Below, piece after piece: positions 33,477 to 43,241 of a stretch of DNA of 53,618 nucleotides; within the stretch, counting starts at the first letter, position 1, and each line of letters starts with the position of its first letter. The translations under genes were made by a program, and so were the position numbers. Below the pieces are notes generated by a model, which worked only from the letters and a program-made list of their open reading frames with translations, was not told the DNA's origin and searched no databases. Origin of the DNA: Clostridiales bacterium (GTDB taxonomy: Bacteria > Bacillota > Clostridia > Oscillospirales > JAAYOS01); contig JAAYOS010000064.1 in assembly GCA_012520195.1 (NCBI GenBank), positions 1 through 53,618 on the forward strand, read 5' to 3'.

Positions 33477-34577
33477 TTACTTTGGGGTATTCCTGTTAAG
33501 CGTATTATGCGCAGTTTCAAACTCGTCTACTGTCAGTATTTCTGCAAGTTCAAACAATGCTGAATCAAAACTGCTGCCCACAACGACCTCTTCCGCCTTT
33601 AGTGTGCGCGCCTTTTTTATCGGGAGAGATATCGTAACATCAGTCCCATCATTGACCTTGCTTGCCAATGCTGCGTTTCCTCCATGTAGGAGAGCTATCC
33701 TACGGACGACTGCGAGTCCGAGGCCAAAACCGCCTGAGAGTCTTGGAATTTTATGTGTCCTGTAGGTCCGAAAGATATCTGATATTTCCGATTGACTGAT
33801 TCCGCAGCCGTTGTCTGAAACTCTGAGAAAGCATTGGTCGGCAGAGAAACGCAAACTCACATAGATCCTATTTCCTTCTCTGGTATATTTTGCTGAGTTG
33901 CATATCAAGTTCATTACTGCTCGTCTGATTAGTTGGCAATCGGCCATTATTATGCAGGAGCTCTGTTTCGTATGAAACTCAATCGGAATCCCAACAATAT
34001 CAAGTATAGTCCGGGCTGAAGAGACGATCTCATTACAGAGTGATACTATGTCTGTGTTCATAAAAAACATCATGGGAGCCTGACTTCCAAGACGAACAAA
34101 ATCTGAGAGGTTACTAATCAGACGAATCATCTGGTAACCGCATTTTGTAACGTAAGGCGCATTTTTTCTATTCGAGAAAAGCAGGGGAGCGATTTGCTTA
34201 CGCACCTCTGTTGAAAAACCAAGGAGAGAGGAGGAAAAGTCTATATCGATTTCTTCATCCCCGTCTCGCAGTGGTGTAAAAATATATAGTGTTGGAACGC
34301 CTCCGTATGCATTAAGAATACAGTTTACCCCGAAAAAACAACAGTCTGCAAGCGAGAAGCACTCATGTAGATTGTGTGGTTCAATGCTTAACTCGGACGC
34401 TTTACTGAAGATATCTTCACCAATAATATCATATATCAGCTCCCCCTGAACATTTGTTCCGATTATCTCTATAGCTGATCTATTTGCATATATTATTCGA
34501 TTATTTTCGGTTGCGAGGACGAAATTGCTAGAAGTATTGTATCCTTCGAGAAGGTGTCTGTAATCAATGTTTTGCAT
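33477..34577 (-). CDS. Soluble PAS/HATPase sensor-kinase-like protein lacking the H-box histidine
   Basis: 366 residues, ATG with GGAGGATCT upstream. No transmembrane segment. A PAS-like N-terminus (FVLATENNRIIYANRSAIEI, residues 19-38) leads to a dimerisation helix and a well-kept HATPase domain: N box NLICNSAKYT, G1 DNGCGIS, G2 GGFGLGLAVV. Where SHEIRTPL is expected, STEVRKQI is found (S122-I129), so the phosphorylated histidine is T123; no other histidine lies in the helix. No response regulator is adjacent. It could be an ATP-binding sensor, an anti-sigma-like serine/threonine kinase, or a non-catalytic partner. A tail of about 50 residues follows the ATPase domain. Confidence 0.85.
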   Translation of the reverse strand: MQNIDYRHLLEGYNTSSNFVLATENNRIIYANRSAIEIIGTNVQGELIYDIIGEDIFSKASELSIEPHNLHECFSLADCCFFGVNCILNAYGGVPTLYIFTPLRDGDEEIDIDFSSSLLGFSTEVRKQIAPLLFSNRKNAPYVTKCGYQMIRLISNLSDFVRLGSQAPMMFFMNTDIVSLCNEIVSSARTILDIVGIPIEFHTKQSSCIIMADCQLIRRAVMNLICNSAKYTREGNRIYVSLRFSADQCFLRVSDNGCGISQSEISDIFRTYRTHKIPRLSGGFGLGLAVVRRIALLHGGNAALASKVNDGTDVTISLPIKKARTLKAEEVVVGSSFDSALFELAEILTVDEFETAHNTLNRNTPK

Positions 34578-34737
34578 AGATCCTCCGAAGCTTAAGAAAA
34601 CCTGTATGTCTTCTTTTGTTTTTCTACTATAGTATATTCAGCTATGTGAAAAGCAACCGAGGCACTGTGCACAGACAAAGTGAACTTACAATACAAATCA
34701 TATAAAAAGGATACCAAAAAGGGTGAAAATCTCGGTA

Positions 34738-34801
34738 GTTTAACAAAAGTTTAACAATCTAGTAAAATATACTTGTTTCCAAATCTACAGTGGTATATAA
34801 T
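34738..34801 (+). promoter_or_regulatory. Promoter of gap with upstream direct repeats
   Basis: TTGTTT (34773-34778) and TATAAT (34796-34801) have 17-bp spacing. Two copies of GTTTAACAA begin at 34738 and 34749, one helical turn apart, upstream of the -35 box, a possible activator or repressor site. Confidence 0.6.
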
Positions 34802-34839
34802 AACTGTGAGACATTTTGAACAAATGCAACTATCGATAA

Positions 34840-35880
<1,041 letters not shown>

Positions 35881-35905
35881 GCTAAATAGAATATCTTACA
35901 AACAA

Positions 35906-35936
35906 AAAGCTCCGGAAATCCGGAGCTTTAGTTTTG
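35906..35936 (+). terminator. Terminator of gap
   Basis: AAAGCTCCGG (35906-35915) pairs with CCGGAGCTTT (35920-35929), loop AAAT, followed by AGTTTTG. Confidence 0.9.
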
Positions 35937-35960
35937 TCAAAATGTAAATAGGCATAGAAA

Positions 35961-36006
35961 GACTAAAAGCCGCATTTTGCAAAGTTCTACTTTGCAGAAG
36001 GCGGCT
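35961..36006 (-). terminator. Terminator of the prfB-secG unit
   Basis: On the minus strand AGCCGC (36006-36001) pairs with GCGGCT (35973-35968), with an inner stem TGCAAAGT/ACTTTGCA and a 3-nt loop; the stem is followed by TTTTAGTC. Confidence 0.85.
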
Positions 36007-36045
36007 GTTCTTAGAAATAAGTCATGTTAAATCTAAAGATAGTAG

Positions 36046-36276
36046 CTAAACCAGGCTCAGTGAAAGAGTTAAGAGAATAAAGCCGATAGCGATCCATGTG
36101 GTCGCCTTTGCAAGTCGTGCATCCCATGTCTTTGCTTTATTTTTACTCATGAAGGTATCTGCAGCGCCTGAAATCGCACCTGAAAGTCCGGAACGCTTTC
36201 CAGATTGGAAAAGTACTGTGGCAATGAGTCCAGCAGCAGCAAGAAGCTGTAAGACAGTCAGTATTGTTTTTAACAA
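36046..36276 (-). CDS. secG: Preprotein translocase subunit SecG
   Basis: 76 residues using the TTG at 36276, which has GGGGGTG 5 nt upstream; this equals the length of B. subtilis SecG. The frame is open to 36321 but without a ribosome site. SecG is a small two-helix subunit of the SecYEG channel. The conserved cytoplasmic loop is VLFQSGKRSGLSGAISGAAD. It follows prfB by about 95 bp and shares its transcript. secA lies nearby on the other strand. Confidence 0.95.
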   Translation of the reverse strand: MLKTILTVLQLLAAAGLIATVLFQSGKRSGLSGAISGAADTFMSKNKAKTWDARLAKATTWIAIGFILLTLSLSLV

Positions 36277-36371
36277 GATTACACCCCCAACGGACAACGC
36301 TTTACAGCGATTATTATTCATAGTTCAGCAACATACGGTATCATATCATAAAAGGGAATGGAATTCAATAA

Positions 36372-37496
36372 TTATTTACCTTTTAGCTTGCCGGAAGCAG
36401 CCAATTTGAGATATGCGGTAATAAATCCGTCAATATCTCCGTCCATAACAGCGTTGATGTTACCAGTCTCGAAGTCTGTACGGTGGTCTTTTGCCATTGT
36501 GTATGGCATAAAGACATATGAGCGTATCTGGCTACCCCATTCAATCGACTTCTGTACACCTTTGATATCGTCAATTTTCTCAAGATGCTCCCGTTCTTTG
36601 ATTTCCACTAACTTTGAACGAAGCATCATCATTGCTACTTCACGGTTCTGGTGCTGGCTGCGCTCATTCTGACAGGATACTACGATCCCTGTTGGAAGGT
36701 GCGTGATCCTGACAGCAGACTCAGTTTTATTAACGTGCTGTCCGCCAGCACCACTGGAGCGGTAAGTGTCAACCCTAAGGTCTTCATCACGGATTTCAAC
36801 GTCCACATCATCTGTAATCTCAGGCATGATCTCTATAGCGGCGAAGGAAGTGTGACGGCGCCCGGAGGAGTCAAACGGAGAGATGCGTACGAGGCGATGC
36901 ACTCCCATTTCACCCTTTAGGTATCCGAATGCGTTATGGCCCTCAATCGACATAACAGCACTCTTCAGACCAGCCTCATCGCCATCCAGGTAGTCAAGTA
37001 CCTTAACAGTGAAACCGCGGCGCTCAGCCCAGCGGGAATACATACGAAACAGCATTTGAGCCCAATCCTGCGCCTCGGTACCGCCGGCACCTGCATGTAT
37101 GGATATAATGGCATTGTTGGAGTCGTACTCGCCGCTGAGAAGCGTCTGCAGCGTAGCTTCTTCAAGCATATTCTCCAGATTTGAGTACTCCTCCTCCAGA
37201 TCTGAAAGGAGGCTTGCGTCCTCCTCTTCGGTTGCCAGTTCATAAATTGTCACAACGTCGTCATATGCTGATTTCAAGTTGTCGTAAATTGAAAGTTTGT
37301 CCTTTAGCACTTTTAGTCGTTTGGAAACCTTCTGGGAGTTCTCTAAATCGCTCCAAAAATCCGCTGTTGCGGACTGTAACTCGAGTTCTTCCACCTCAGC
37401 CCGCGTTGACGCAAGGTTTAATGCGCTCTGGAGGTCTTCTATTCTAGGCAAAATCGCCTTTATCTTTTGATTATACTCTTCGAATTCAATGATCAT
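36372..37496 (-). CDS. prfB: Peptide chain release factor 2
   Basis: 374 residues on the minus strand, ATG with GGGG 6 nt upstream. RF2 recognises UAA and UGA. The codon-reading SPF tripeptide is in RISPFDSSGRRHTSF and the GGQ motif in SGAGGQHVNKTES. The gene is a single open frame: the programmed +1 frameshift site (CTTTGA near codon 25) found in most bacteria is absent, and the corresponding codons (GCA TTA AAC CTT) read straight through, so autoregulation by frameshifting is lost. Confidence 0.97.
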   Translation of the reverse strand: MIIEFEEYNQKIKAILPRIEDLQSALNLASTRAEVEELELQSATADFWSDLENSQKVSKRLKVLKDKLSIYDNLKSAYDDVVTIYELATEEEDASLLSDLEEEYSNLENMLEEATLQTLLSGEYDSNNAIISIHAGAGGTEAQDWAQMLFRMYSRWAERRGFTVKVLDYLDGDEAGLKSAVMSIEGHNAFGYLKGEMGVHRLVRISPFDSSGRRHTSFAAIEIMPEITDDVDVEIRDEDLRVDTYRSSGAGGQHVNKTESAVRITHLPTGIVVSCQNERSQHQNREVAMMMLRSKLVEIKEREHLEKIDDIKGVQKSIEWGSQIRSYVFMPYTMAKDHRTDFETGNINAVMDGDIDGFITAYLKLAASGKLKGK

Positions 37497-37571
37497 ATTT
37501 ACCCCAATCTTATCTTTTCCAATTAGACATAACCAAGATCAATAATAACTTTTCACATAAAACATACATTT

Positions 37572-37600
37572 ATTATACCTGCAAAATGCTTATCTGTCCA
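37572..37600 (-). promoter_or_regulatory. Sigma-A promoter of prfB-secG
   Basis: On the minus strand TGGACA (37600-37595) and TATAAT (37577-37572) with 17-bp spacing. It is back to back with the secA promoter. Confidence 0.7.
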
Positions 37601-37610
37601 TATCGCGTGT

Positions 37611-37639
37611 TTGTATTTGTGCTATAATAATGATATAAT
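37611..37639 (+). promoter_or_regulatory. Sigma-A promoter of the secA operon
   Basis: TTGTAT (37611-37616) and TATAAT (37634-37639) have 17-bp spacing; a second TATAAT at 37623-37628 lies in the spacer. Confidence 0.7.
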
Positions 37640-37690
37640 GAGTTTGTTTATATACACCAAATTTTGATTTTTAGAACCTCGGAGGTGCAT

Positions 37691-40447
37691 ATGGGGTTAT
37701 TTCAGAAAATATTCGGCACATACAGCGAGAGAGAACTCAGAAAGATAAATCCGATAGTTGATCAAATTGAGGCACTATCTGAGGAGTACCGCAATATGTC
37801 GGAGGACGAGCTAAAGGGTATGACAGCAAAGCTGAAGGCGCGCCTTGCCAACGGTGAGTCAACCGACGACATCCTTGTCGAGGCATTTGCCACAGCAAGA
37901 GAAGCGTCATACCGTGTTCTTGGCATGTACCCTTTCCGCGTTCAACTTATCGGTGGAATCGTGCTGCATCAGGGTAGAATTGCTGAGATGAAGACAGGTG
38001 AAGGTAAAACACTTGTTGCCGTACTGCCTGCGTATCTGAATGGTCTTACAGGCAGAGGTGTGCACATTGTTACTGTTAACGACTATCTGGCGCGGTACCA
38101 CAGTGAATGGATGGGCAAGGTTTATAGGTATCTTGGCCTGTCAGTAGGGCTTATTGTTCATGGTATTAGCCAGGAAGATAGAAAGAAGTCTTATGCCGCG
38201 GACGTAACTTACGGGACTAACAATGAGTTTGGATTCGACTACCTCCGGGACAACATGGCCATCTACAAGGAGCAGTTGGCACAGCGCGGGCATGTATTTG
38301 CCATTGTCGACGAGGTCGACTCAATACTGATCGATGAGGCCCGAACACCGCTTATTATTTCAGGGCAGGGTGACAAGTCCACCGAGCTCTATGAATTAGC
38401 TGACAACTTTGCATCTAGGCTGACCGCAACAAGGGTAAAGGAGCTCGACGACAAAAGCGACAATGAGGAGATCGACGGTGACTATGTCGTCGACGAGAAG
38501 GCAAAGACTGTTACTCTAACTGCAAGAGGAATTGAAAAGGCAGAGAGAGCGTTTAATATTGAAAACCTATCCGATCCCGAGAACTCGACAATTGCGCACC
38601 ATATCAATCAGGCGATAAGGGCATACGGACTCATGAAGCGGGACGTAGACTATGTTGTCAAGGACGGGGAAGTAATTATCATCGATGAGTTTACCGGTCG
38701 CATGATGTTTGGCCGGCGCTATTCGGAAGGACTACATCAGGCTATCGAGGCAAAAGAGAAAGTAAAGGTTGAGCGGGAGTCTAAAACGCTTGCTACTATT
38801 ACATTCCAGAACTACTTCAGACTCTATGAGAAGCTCTCCGGTATGACTGGAACTGCTCTGACGGAGAGGGAAGAGTTTGAAGAAATATATAAATTGGACG
38901 TAATTGAAATACCGACAAACCGTCCTATGATACGTGTTGACCATCCTGATGCAGTGTACAAGACTATAGCAGGTAAGGACAGAGCAATACTTGAGCAGAT
39001 CCGCAGATGCCACGAGAAAGGCCAGCCTGTACTTGTGGGCACTGTTTCAATTGAGAAAAGTGAAGAGATCTCGTCCATGCTTAGGAAGAACGGCATACAG
39101 CATAATGTGCTGAATGCAAAGCATCATGACAGGGAAGCAGAAATTGTCGCTCAGGCCGGTAAGCTCGGAGCAGTTACAATTGCTACGAACATGGCTGGCC
39201 GGGGAACTGACATTATGCTCGGCGGTAATGCCGAGTTTATGGCACGCCGAGAGTTGCGCAGGCTTGGCTATTCGGATGAGCTCATCGCAGAGGCTGATGG
39301 CCACAGTATTACCTATGACGAGAGCATTATTGAAGTGAGGAACAAGTTCAATGGACTTGTGGATCATTACAAGCTATCGATAAAGGAAGAGGCAAAGAAA
39401 GTCATTGAGGCTGGTGGGCTCTTTGTAATAGGCACCGAAAGGCATGAGAGCAGGCGTATCGACAACCAGCTGAGAGGTCGTTCAGGAAGACAGGGTGACC
39501 CGGGAGAAAGTCGCTTCTATATATCCCTCGAGGACGATCTGATGCGGCTGTTCGGCTCTGACAGAATCTTTGCAATGATGGATTCACTGGGTCTCGATGA
39601 AGATACACCGATTGATCAAAAGGTGTTGTCAAATGCTATCGAGTCTGCTCAGAAGAGAATTGAGAGCCGTCACTACCAGATGCGAAAGAACGTGTTAGAA
39701 TACGACGACGTGATGAACCAACAGCGTGAAATCATCTATGGCCAGCGTAAACAGGTGCTCGATGGTGAAGACCTGAAAGCATCAATAATGTCAATGCTCG
39801 AGGAGACCATTTCAAATGCTGTGGATATAGTAGCAGGTGAGCAAAGGACTATTACCCGGGCAATGGTTAGGGAGATTTCACTCCAGTTTGAACAGGTGTT
39901 TCTCCAAAGGGGCGAACTCTCCTATGGCGATATTGACCTTGACAGGATGTCAGCTGACGACCTGAAAAGTGATCTCCTTAGGCGCGCAACTGCGTTTTAT
40001 GAGGCAAAAGAGCAAGAGCTTACATCCCCTGTTATGCGTGAGATCGAGCGGTATGTGCTTTTGAAAATGGTTGATCAGAAGTGGATGGACCACATCGATG
40101 CAATGCATGAGCTTCGCCGCGGGATCGGGCTGCGTGCGTACGGTCAGCATGATCCTAAGCTTGAATACAAGCGCGAAGGCTTCGAAATGTTCGAAGAGAT
40201 GGTCAACTCCATACGTGAAGATACTGTCAGACTTGTCTTTGCTGCGAGGGTGCAGGGCCAGGCACCGAAGCGGGAGCAGGTAGCAACACCGCTAAATGCA
40301 ATCCATGGCGAAGACGTACCCGCAAGGAAGACAACGCCGGTTCGAAAAAAGAAGATTGGCCGCAACGAACCCTGTCCCTGTGGAAGCGGAAAGAAGTACA
40401 AGAGATGCTGTGGCTTTAACACAGCTTCGACAGCCGACGATGAATAG
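37691..40447 (+). CDS. secA: Preprotein translocase ATPase SecA
   Basis: 918 residues from the ATG at 37691, preceded by GGAGGTG. SecA drives protein export through SecYEG. Walker A is [18 protein letters not shown], the DEVD box is [20 protein letters not shown], the helicase arginine finger region is [15 protein letters not shown], and the C-terminal zinc/SecB-type motif is [13 protein letters not shown]. Length and domain order are normal. It overlaps or abuts pgeF. Confidence 0.98.
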   Translation: MGLFQKIFGTYSERELRKINPIVDQIEALSEEYRNMSEDELKGMTAKLKARLANGESTDDILVEAFATAREASYRVLGMYPFRVQLIGGIVLHQGRIAEMKTGEGKTLVAVLPAYLNGLTGRGVHIVTVNDYLARYHSEWMGKVYRYLGLSVGLIVHGISQEDRKKSYAADVTYGTNNEFGFDYLRDNMAIYKEQLAQRGHVFAIVDEVDSILIDEARTPLIISGQGDKSTELYELADNFASRLTATRVKELDDKSDNEEIDGDYVVDEKAKTVTLTARGIEKAERAFNIENLSDPENSTIAHHINQAIRAYGLMKRDVDYVVKDGEVIIIDEFTGRMMFGRRYSEGLHQAIEAKEKVKVERESKTLATITFQNYFRLYEKLSGMTGTALTEREEFEEIYKLDVIEIPTNRPMIRVDHPDAVYKTIAGKDRAILEQIRRCHEKGQPVLVGTVSIEKSEEISSMLRKNGIQHNVLNAKHHDREAEIVAQAGKLGAVTIATNMAGRGTDIMLGGNAEFMARRELRRLGYSDELIAEADGHSITYDESIIEVRNKFNGLVDHYKLSIKEEAKKVIEAGGLFVIGTERHESRRIDNQLRGRSGRQGDPGESRFYISLEDDLMRLFGSDRIFAMMDSLGLDEDTPIDQKVLSNAIESAQKRIESRHYQMRKNVLEYDDVMNQQREIIYGQRKQVLDGEDLKASIMSMLEETISNAVDIVAGEQRTITRAMVREISLQFEQVFLQRGELSYGDIDLDRMSADDLKSDLLRRATAFYEAKEQELTSPVMREIERYVLLKMVDQKWMDHIDAMHELRRGIGLRAYGQHDPKLEYKREGFEMFEEMVNSIREDTVRLVFAARVQGQAPKREQVATPLNAIHGEDVPARKTTPVRKKKIGRNEPCPCGSGKKYKRCCGFNTASTADDE

Positions 40448-41258
40448 GATAAGTAGAGGGAGTTCTTTTCGGTTTGGACCCAGCGGGAACAACATGTATA
40501 TTGTCTCAGAACAGTTTAGTGATTTACAAGGTATCCGACACGGTTTCACAACAAGAAACGGCGGTGTGAGTGAGGGATATTTCGAGTCACTTAATATTGG
40601 CATAAGGCGCGGGGATTTGAGAGAACATGTAGAAGAGAACTACCGGATCTTGGCTGGGAGTATTGGCTTTGAATATAACAATATTGCACTTACCTCACAG
40701 GTACATGGAAAGACAGTTCGCGTTGTCAAAAAAGGCGGAAGTATTTTCACACCTGTAGAGGACCCCTGTGATGCACTAATCACAGACGTATCCGGCATAG
40801 CACTTTTTGTGTTTACTGCTGACTGTGTACCGATCCTGCTATATGATCAGGTTGCCGGGTGCATTGGGGCTGTTCACGCAGGATGGAGAGGGACGGCTAA
40901 CGGGGTTCTGCGAGAAGCTGTTGAGATGATGGTAAGAGAGTACGGGGCTAAACCTGAAAATATCTATGCGGCGATTGGACCTTCAATAGGAAGATGCTGC
41001 TTCGAAGTTGATTATGAGGTATATAACAGATTAAGCAGTGTCTATCCAAGTATTGATCTTGTAACAGATGTTAAAGGTGAAAAATATTATCCGGACCTCA
41101 AGGAACTAAACAAAACGATGCTTTTGAAATGTGGATTGGCAGAGGACAGAATTTCAACTGTTGAACTCTGTACGAAGTGTGAAAACGATATGTTTTGGTC
41201 TCATAGGCGCGATGGAGAGAAGCGTGGGCTCCAAGGTGCCGTCATTGTTATGGAATAA
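40440..41258 (+). CDS. pgeF: Multicopper-oxidase-fold purine nucleosidase/laccase-domain protein (YlmD/YfiH, PgeF)
   Basis: 272 residues from the ATG at 40440, which overlaps the secA stop and would be translated by coupling; the ATG at 40494 (254 residues) is an alternative with a weak GGGA site. The family acts on purine nucleosides and in E. coli repairs mistakes in peptidoglycan precursors. Conserved metal residues are in [19 protein letters not shown] and [14 protein letters not shown], with [17 protein letters not shown] short C-terminal [16 protein letters not shown] motif is typical. Confidence 0.93.
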   Translation: MNRISRGSSFRFGPSGNNMYIVSEQFSDLQGIRHGFTTRNGGVSEGYFESLNIGIRRGDLREHVEENYRILAGSIGFEYNNIALTSQVHGKTVRVVKKGGSIFTPVEDPCDALITDVSGIALFVFTADCVPILLYDQVAGCIGAVHAGWRGTANGVLREAVEMMVREYGAKPENIYAAIGPSIGRCCFEVDYEVYNRLSSVYPSIDLVTDVKGEKYYPDLKELNKTMLLKCGLAEDRISTVELCTKCENDMFWSHRRDGEKRGLQGAVIVME

Positions 41259-41274
41259 AGAGGGTGATGGCGCT

Positions 41275-42834
41275 GTGAAAAGAAGACCTAGAGGGTTTAT
41301 AGGGACCAAAGCTACTCTGCTTACACTTATCTTAACGACAATCATTTTCTTACTCTGTTCGTGTGAAACCGAAACACATGATGTGCACCCAATCCCATCC
41401 GACATCATTGATGAGACGCCTCCCCCCGAAATTGTAATCCCGTCTGGCGCTCCAACAATCAAAATATTCGGCCTTGCTTATGCGTCAACCGGCTCCCTAA
41501 ACCCCATAACATGCAAGAGTAGATTAAATCTCTCTCTTATACCTTTGATGTATGAGGGACTTTTTGAGATAGATGAGCGGTTTGAGGCGATTCCGGTCCT
41601 CTGTGAAAGCTTTGAACAGTGGGAGAACTCATATATAATCCGCATAAAGAGTGGGATACATTTCAGTGACGGCACCGAGCTGAAAGCAAGAGACGTAAAG
41701 TACTCTTTGGATATGGCACGTAGCAGCAACTCAGTGTACACAAACAGAATAAAACATGTTTCTGGTATAACGACTTTGAGTGAAAGTGAGATCAGGATAG
41801 ACCTGACAAAGAAGATAGGGAGGTTTGAACTGCTCCTTGATATTCCAATAGTCAAACAGGGTAGTGCAGATTTATCATCCCCTATCGGGACGGGGCCATA
41901 CGTGTATGTTGAAGACGGAGAGGATTATTTTCTCCGTTCAAACCCAAACTGGTGGCGAGACTGGTCGAGGCCCTATTCCCGTATAGATTTGATTAATACT
42001 CCTGAAGCCGACCTGCTCATTAACTTTTTTGAGGCCGGAGTCATCACTATGGTTGGAAACGATTATACAGCTACAGATCCGGTTGTATTTGGCGGAGACT
42101 ATGAGGAGTGGACTTTCACTACGAGTACAATGTACTATCTTGGTTTTAACGCAGCCAGCGGACCGATGCAGAATCCAAATCTAAGAAGAGCGATCGGATA
42201 TGCCATTGATCGGGAGTATATCTGCGAGGCTGAGATGGTGAGGTATGCAGACCCTGCAACCCTTCCGATCAGTCCACAAAGCCGTCTTTACAACGAAAAG
42301 GTTGCCGATAAATACCGCTTCTCACTTGATATGATGGAAGAGCTCTTATATGAAGCCGGGTACAGCGAAGAAAAACCCCTTGAAGTCAACATTATCGTAA
42401 ACTCTGAGAATGCCTTTAAGCTTGCCTGTTGTGAGAGGATAGCTGAGGACTTAAGGGCTATGGGCATAGTAGTGACCCTACAGAACTACAAGTGGGAGGA
42501 CTATGTAGCAGCACTAAACAGAGGGAGCTTCGACATCTACCTCGCTGAAGTAAAGCTTCAGAGTGATTTTGATATGACTGAACTTATCTCAGCGAACGGG
42601 TCGCTAAACTTTGGGAAGTACTACTCAGAGAATATGGAAGAGCTACTAGCTCAGTATCTTGCTGCAGATTCTGACAGTGTAGAGGAGCTTGCACCGCTGT
42701 TTTACGGGTCTCTTGCAGAGGAGGCACCGATAGTCCCAATCCTGTTTAAACGAAATGCTGTTCTGGCAAGGCGTGGAGTTATTAGTACCATAACGCCGAC
42801 ACAGTCTAACATCTATTACGGCATGAAGAACTGA
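41275..42834 (+). CDS. Lipoprotein solute-binding protein, family 5 (peptide/nickel type)
   Basis: 519 residues, GTG start 16 bp after pgeF (AGGGTG upstream). A basic N-terminus and hydrophobic signal end in a lipobox (IIFLLCSCET), so the mature protein is a membrane-anchored lipoprotein. The family 5 fold is recognised from LSLIPLMYEGLFEIDERFE, IRIKSGIHFSDGTELKARDV, SSPIGTGPYVYVE and NPNLRRAIGYAIDREYI. It would bind peptides or similar ligands outside the cell, but no permease or ATPase genes are beside it, so it must work with a distant transporter or as a sensor. Confidence 0.9.
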   Translation: MKRRPRGFIGTKATLLTLILTTIIFLLCSCETETHDVHPIPSDIIDETPPPEIVIPSGAPTIKIFGLAYASTGSLNPITCKSRLNLSLIPLMYEGLFEIDERFEAIPVLCESFEQWENSYIIRIKSGIHFSDGTELKARDVKYSLDMARSSNSVYTNRIKHVSGITTLSESEIRIDLTKKIGRFELLLDIPIVKQGSADLSSPIGTGPYVYVEDGEDYFLRSNPNWWRDWSRPYSRIDLINTPEADLLINFFEAGVITMVGNDYTATDPVVFGGDYEEWTFTTSTMYYLGFNAASGPMQNPNLRRAIGYAIDREYICEAEMVRYADPATLPISPQSRLYNEKVADKYRFSLDMMEELLYEAGYSEEKPLEVNIIVNSENAFKLACCERIAEDLRAMGIVVTLQNYKWEDYVAALNRGSFDIYLAEVKLQSDFDMTELISANGSLNFGKYYSENMEELLAQYLAADSDSVEELAPLFYGSLAEEAPIVPILFKRNAVLARRGVISTITPTQSNIYYGMKN

Positions 42835-42870
42835 GTACGAATAGGTTTGTACACAACTTTTATTTTCAAG

Positions 42871-42899
42871 TTGACAAATCAGTCAAAAATGATTAGAAT
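42871..42899 (+). promoter_or_regulatory. Promoter of tRNA-Arg
   Basis: TTGACA (42871-42876) and TAGAAT (42894-42899) with 17-bp spacing; the tRNA begins about 35 nt after the predicted start. Confidence 0.8.
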
Positions 42900-42940
42900 A
42901 TAGTGCGTTGACGTTTATTAGGAATGTCAAAACTTAATAT

Positions 42941-43017
42941 GCGCTTGTAGCTCAGCAGGATAGAGCGGCCGCCTCCTAAGCGGCAGGTCGGAGGTTCGAC
43001 TCCTCTCAAGCGTGCCA
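42941..43017 (+). tRNA. tRNA-Arg (anticodon CCT)
   Basis: The cloverleaf is complete: acceptor GCGCTTG with CAAGCGT, D arm around AGCTCAGCAGGATAGAGC, anticodon stem GCCGC/GCGGC with loop CTCCTAA giving CCT (reads AGG), T arm GGAGG TTCGACT CCTCT, and an encoded CCA end. Confidence 0.97.
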
Positions 43018-43018
43018 T

Positions 43019-43060
43019 AAAGCCCGTTTCAAAGTGTTTGACTACTTTGGAACGGGCTTT
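43019..43060 (+). terminator. Terminator after tRNA-Arg
   Basis: A 17-bp stem with one G-U pair: AAAGCCCGTTTCAAAGT (43019-43035) and its partner ending in GGGCTTT (43044-43060). The T tract is short because it forms part of the stem. The bases from 43061 to the pncB promoter hold nothing recognisable. Confidence 0.8.
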
Positions 43061-43144
43061 ATGGTGCTGCCCAACTAGACAGTGGAGAAGTGGTCTGTAC
43101 AGGCCTCGTATAAAGATGTCGATTTATGCCTGTCTTACTGAAGT

Positions 43145-43173
43145 TTGACAAATGCGAGTAACACATCTATAAT
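43145..43173 (+). promoter_or_regulatory. Consensus sigma-A promoter of pncB
   Basis: Perfect TTGACA (43145-43150) and TATAAT (43168-43173) with 17-bp spacing. A second TTGACA at 43186-43191 with TATAAA 15 bp on may be an additional start. Confidence 0.85.
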
Positions 43174-43241
43174 GACTCTGATATATTGACAAAGCGTTAC
43201 AAGAGCTATAAAGAACTATCTATGAAAGTAAGGAATCATGT

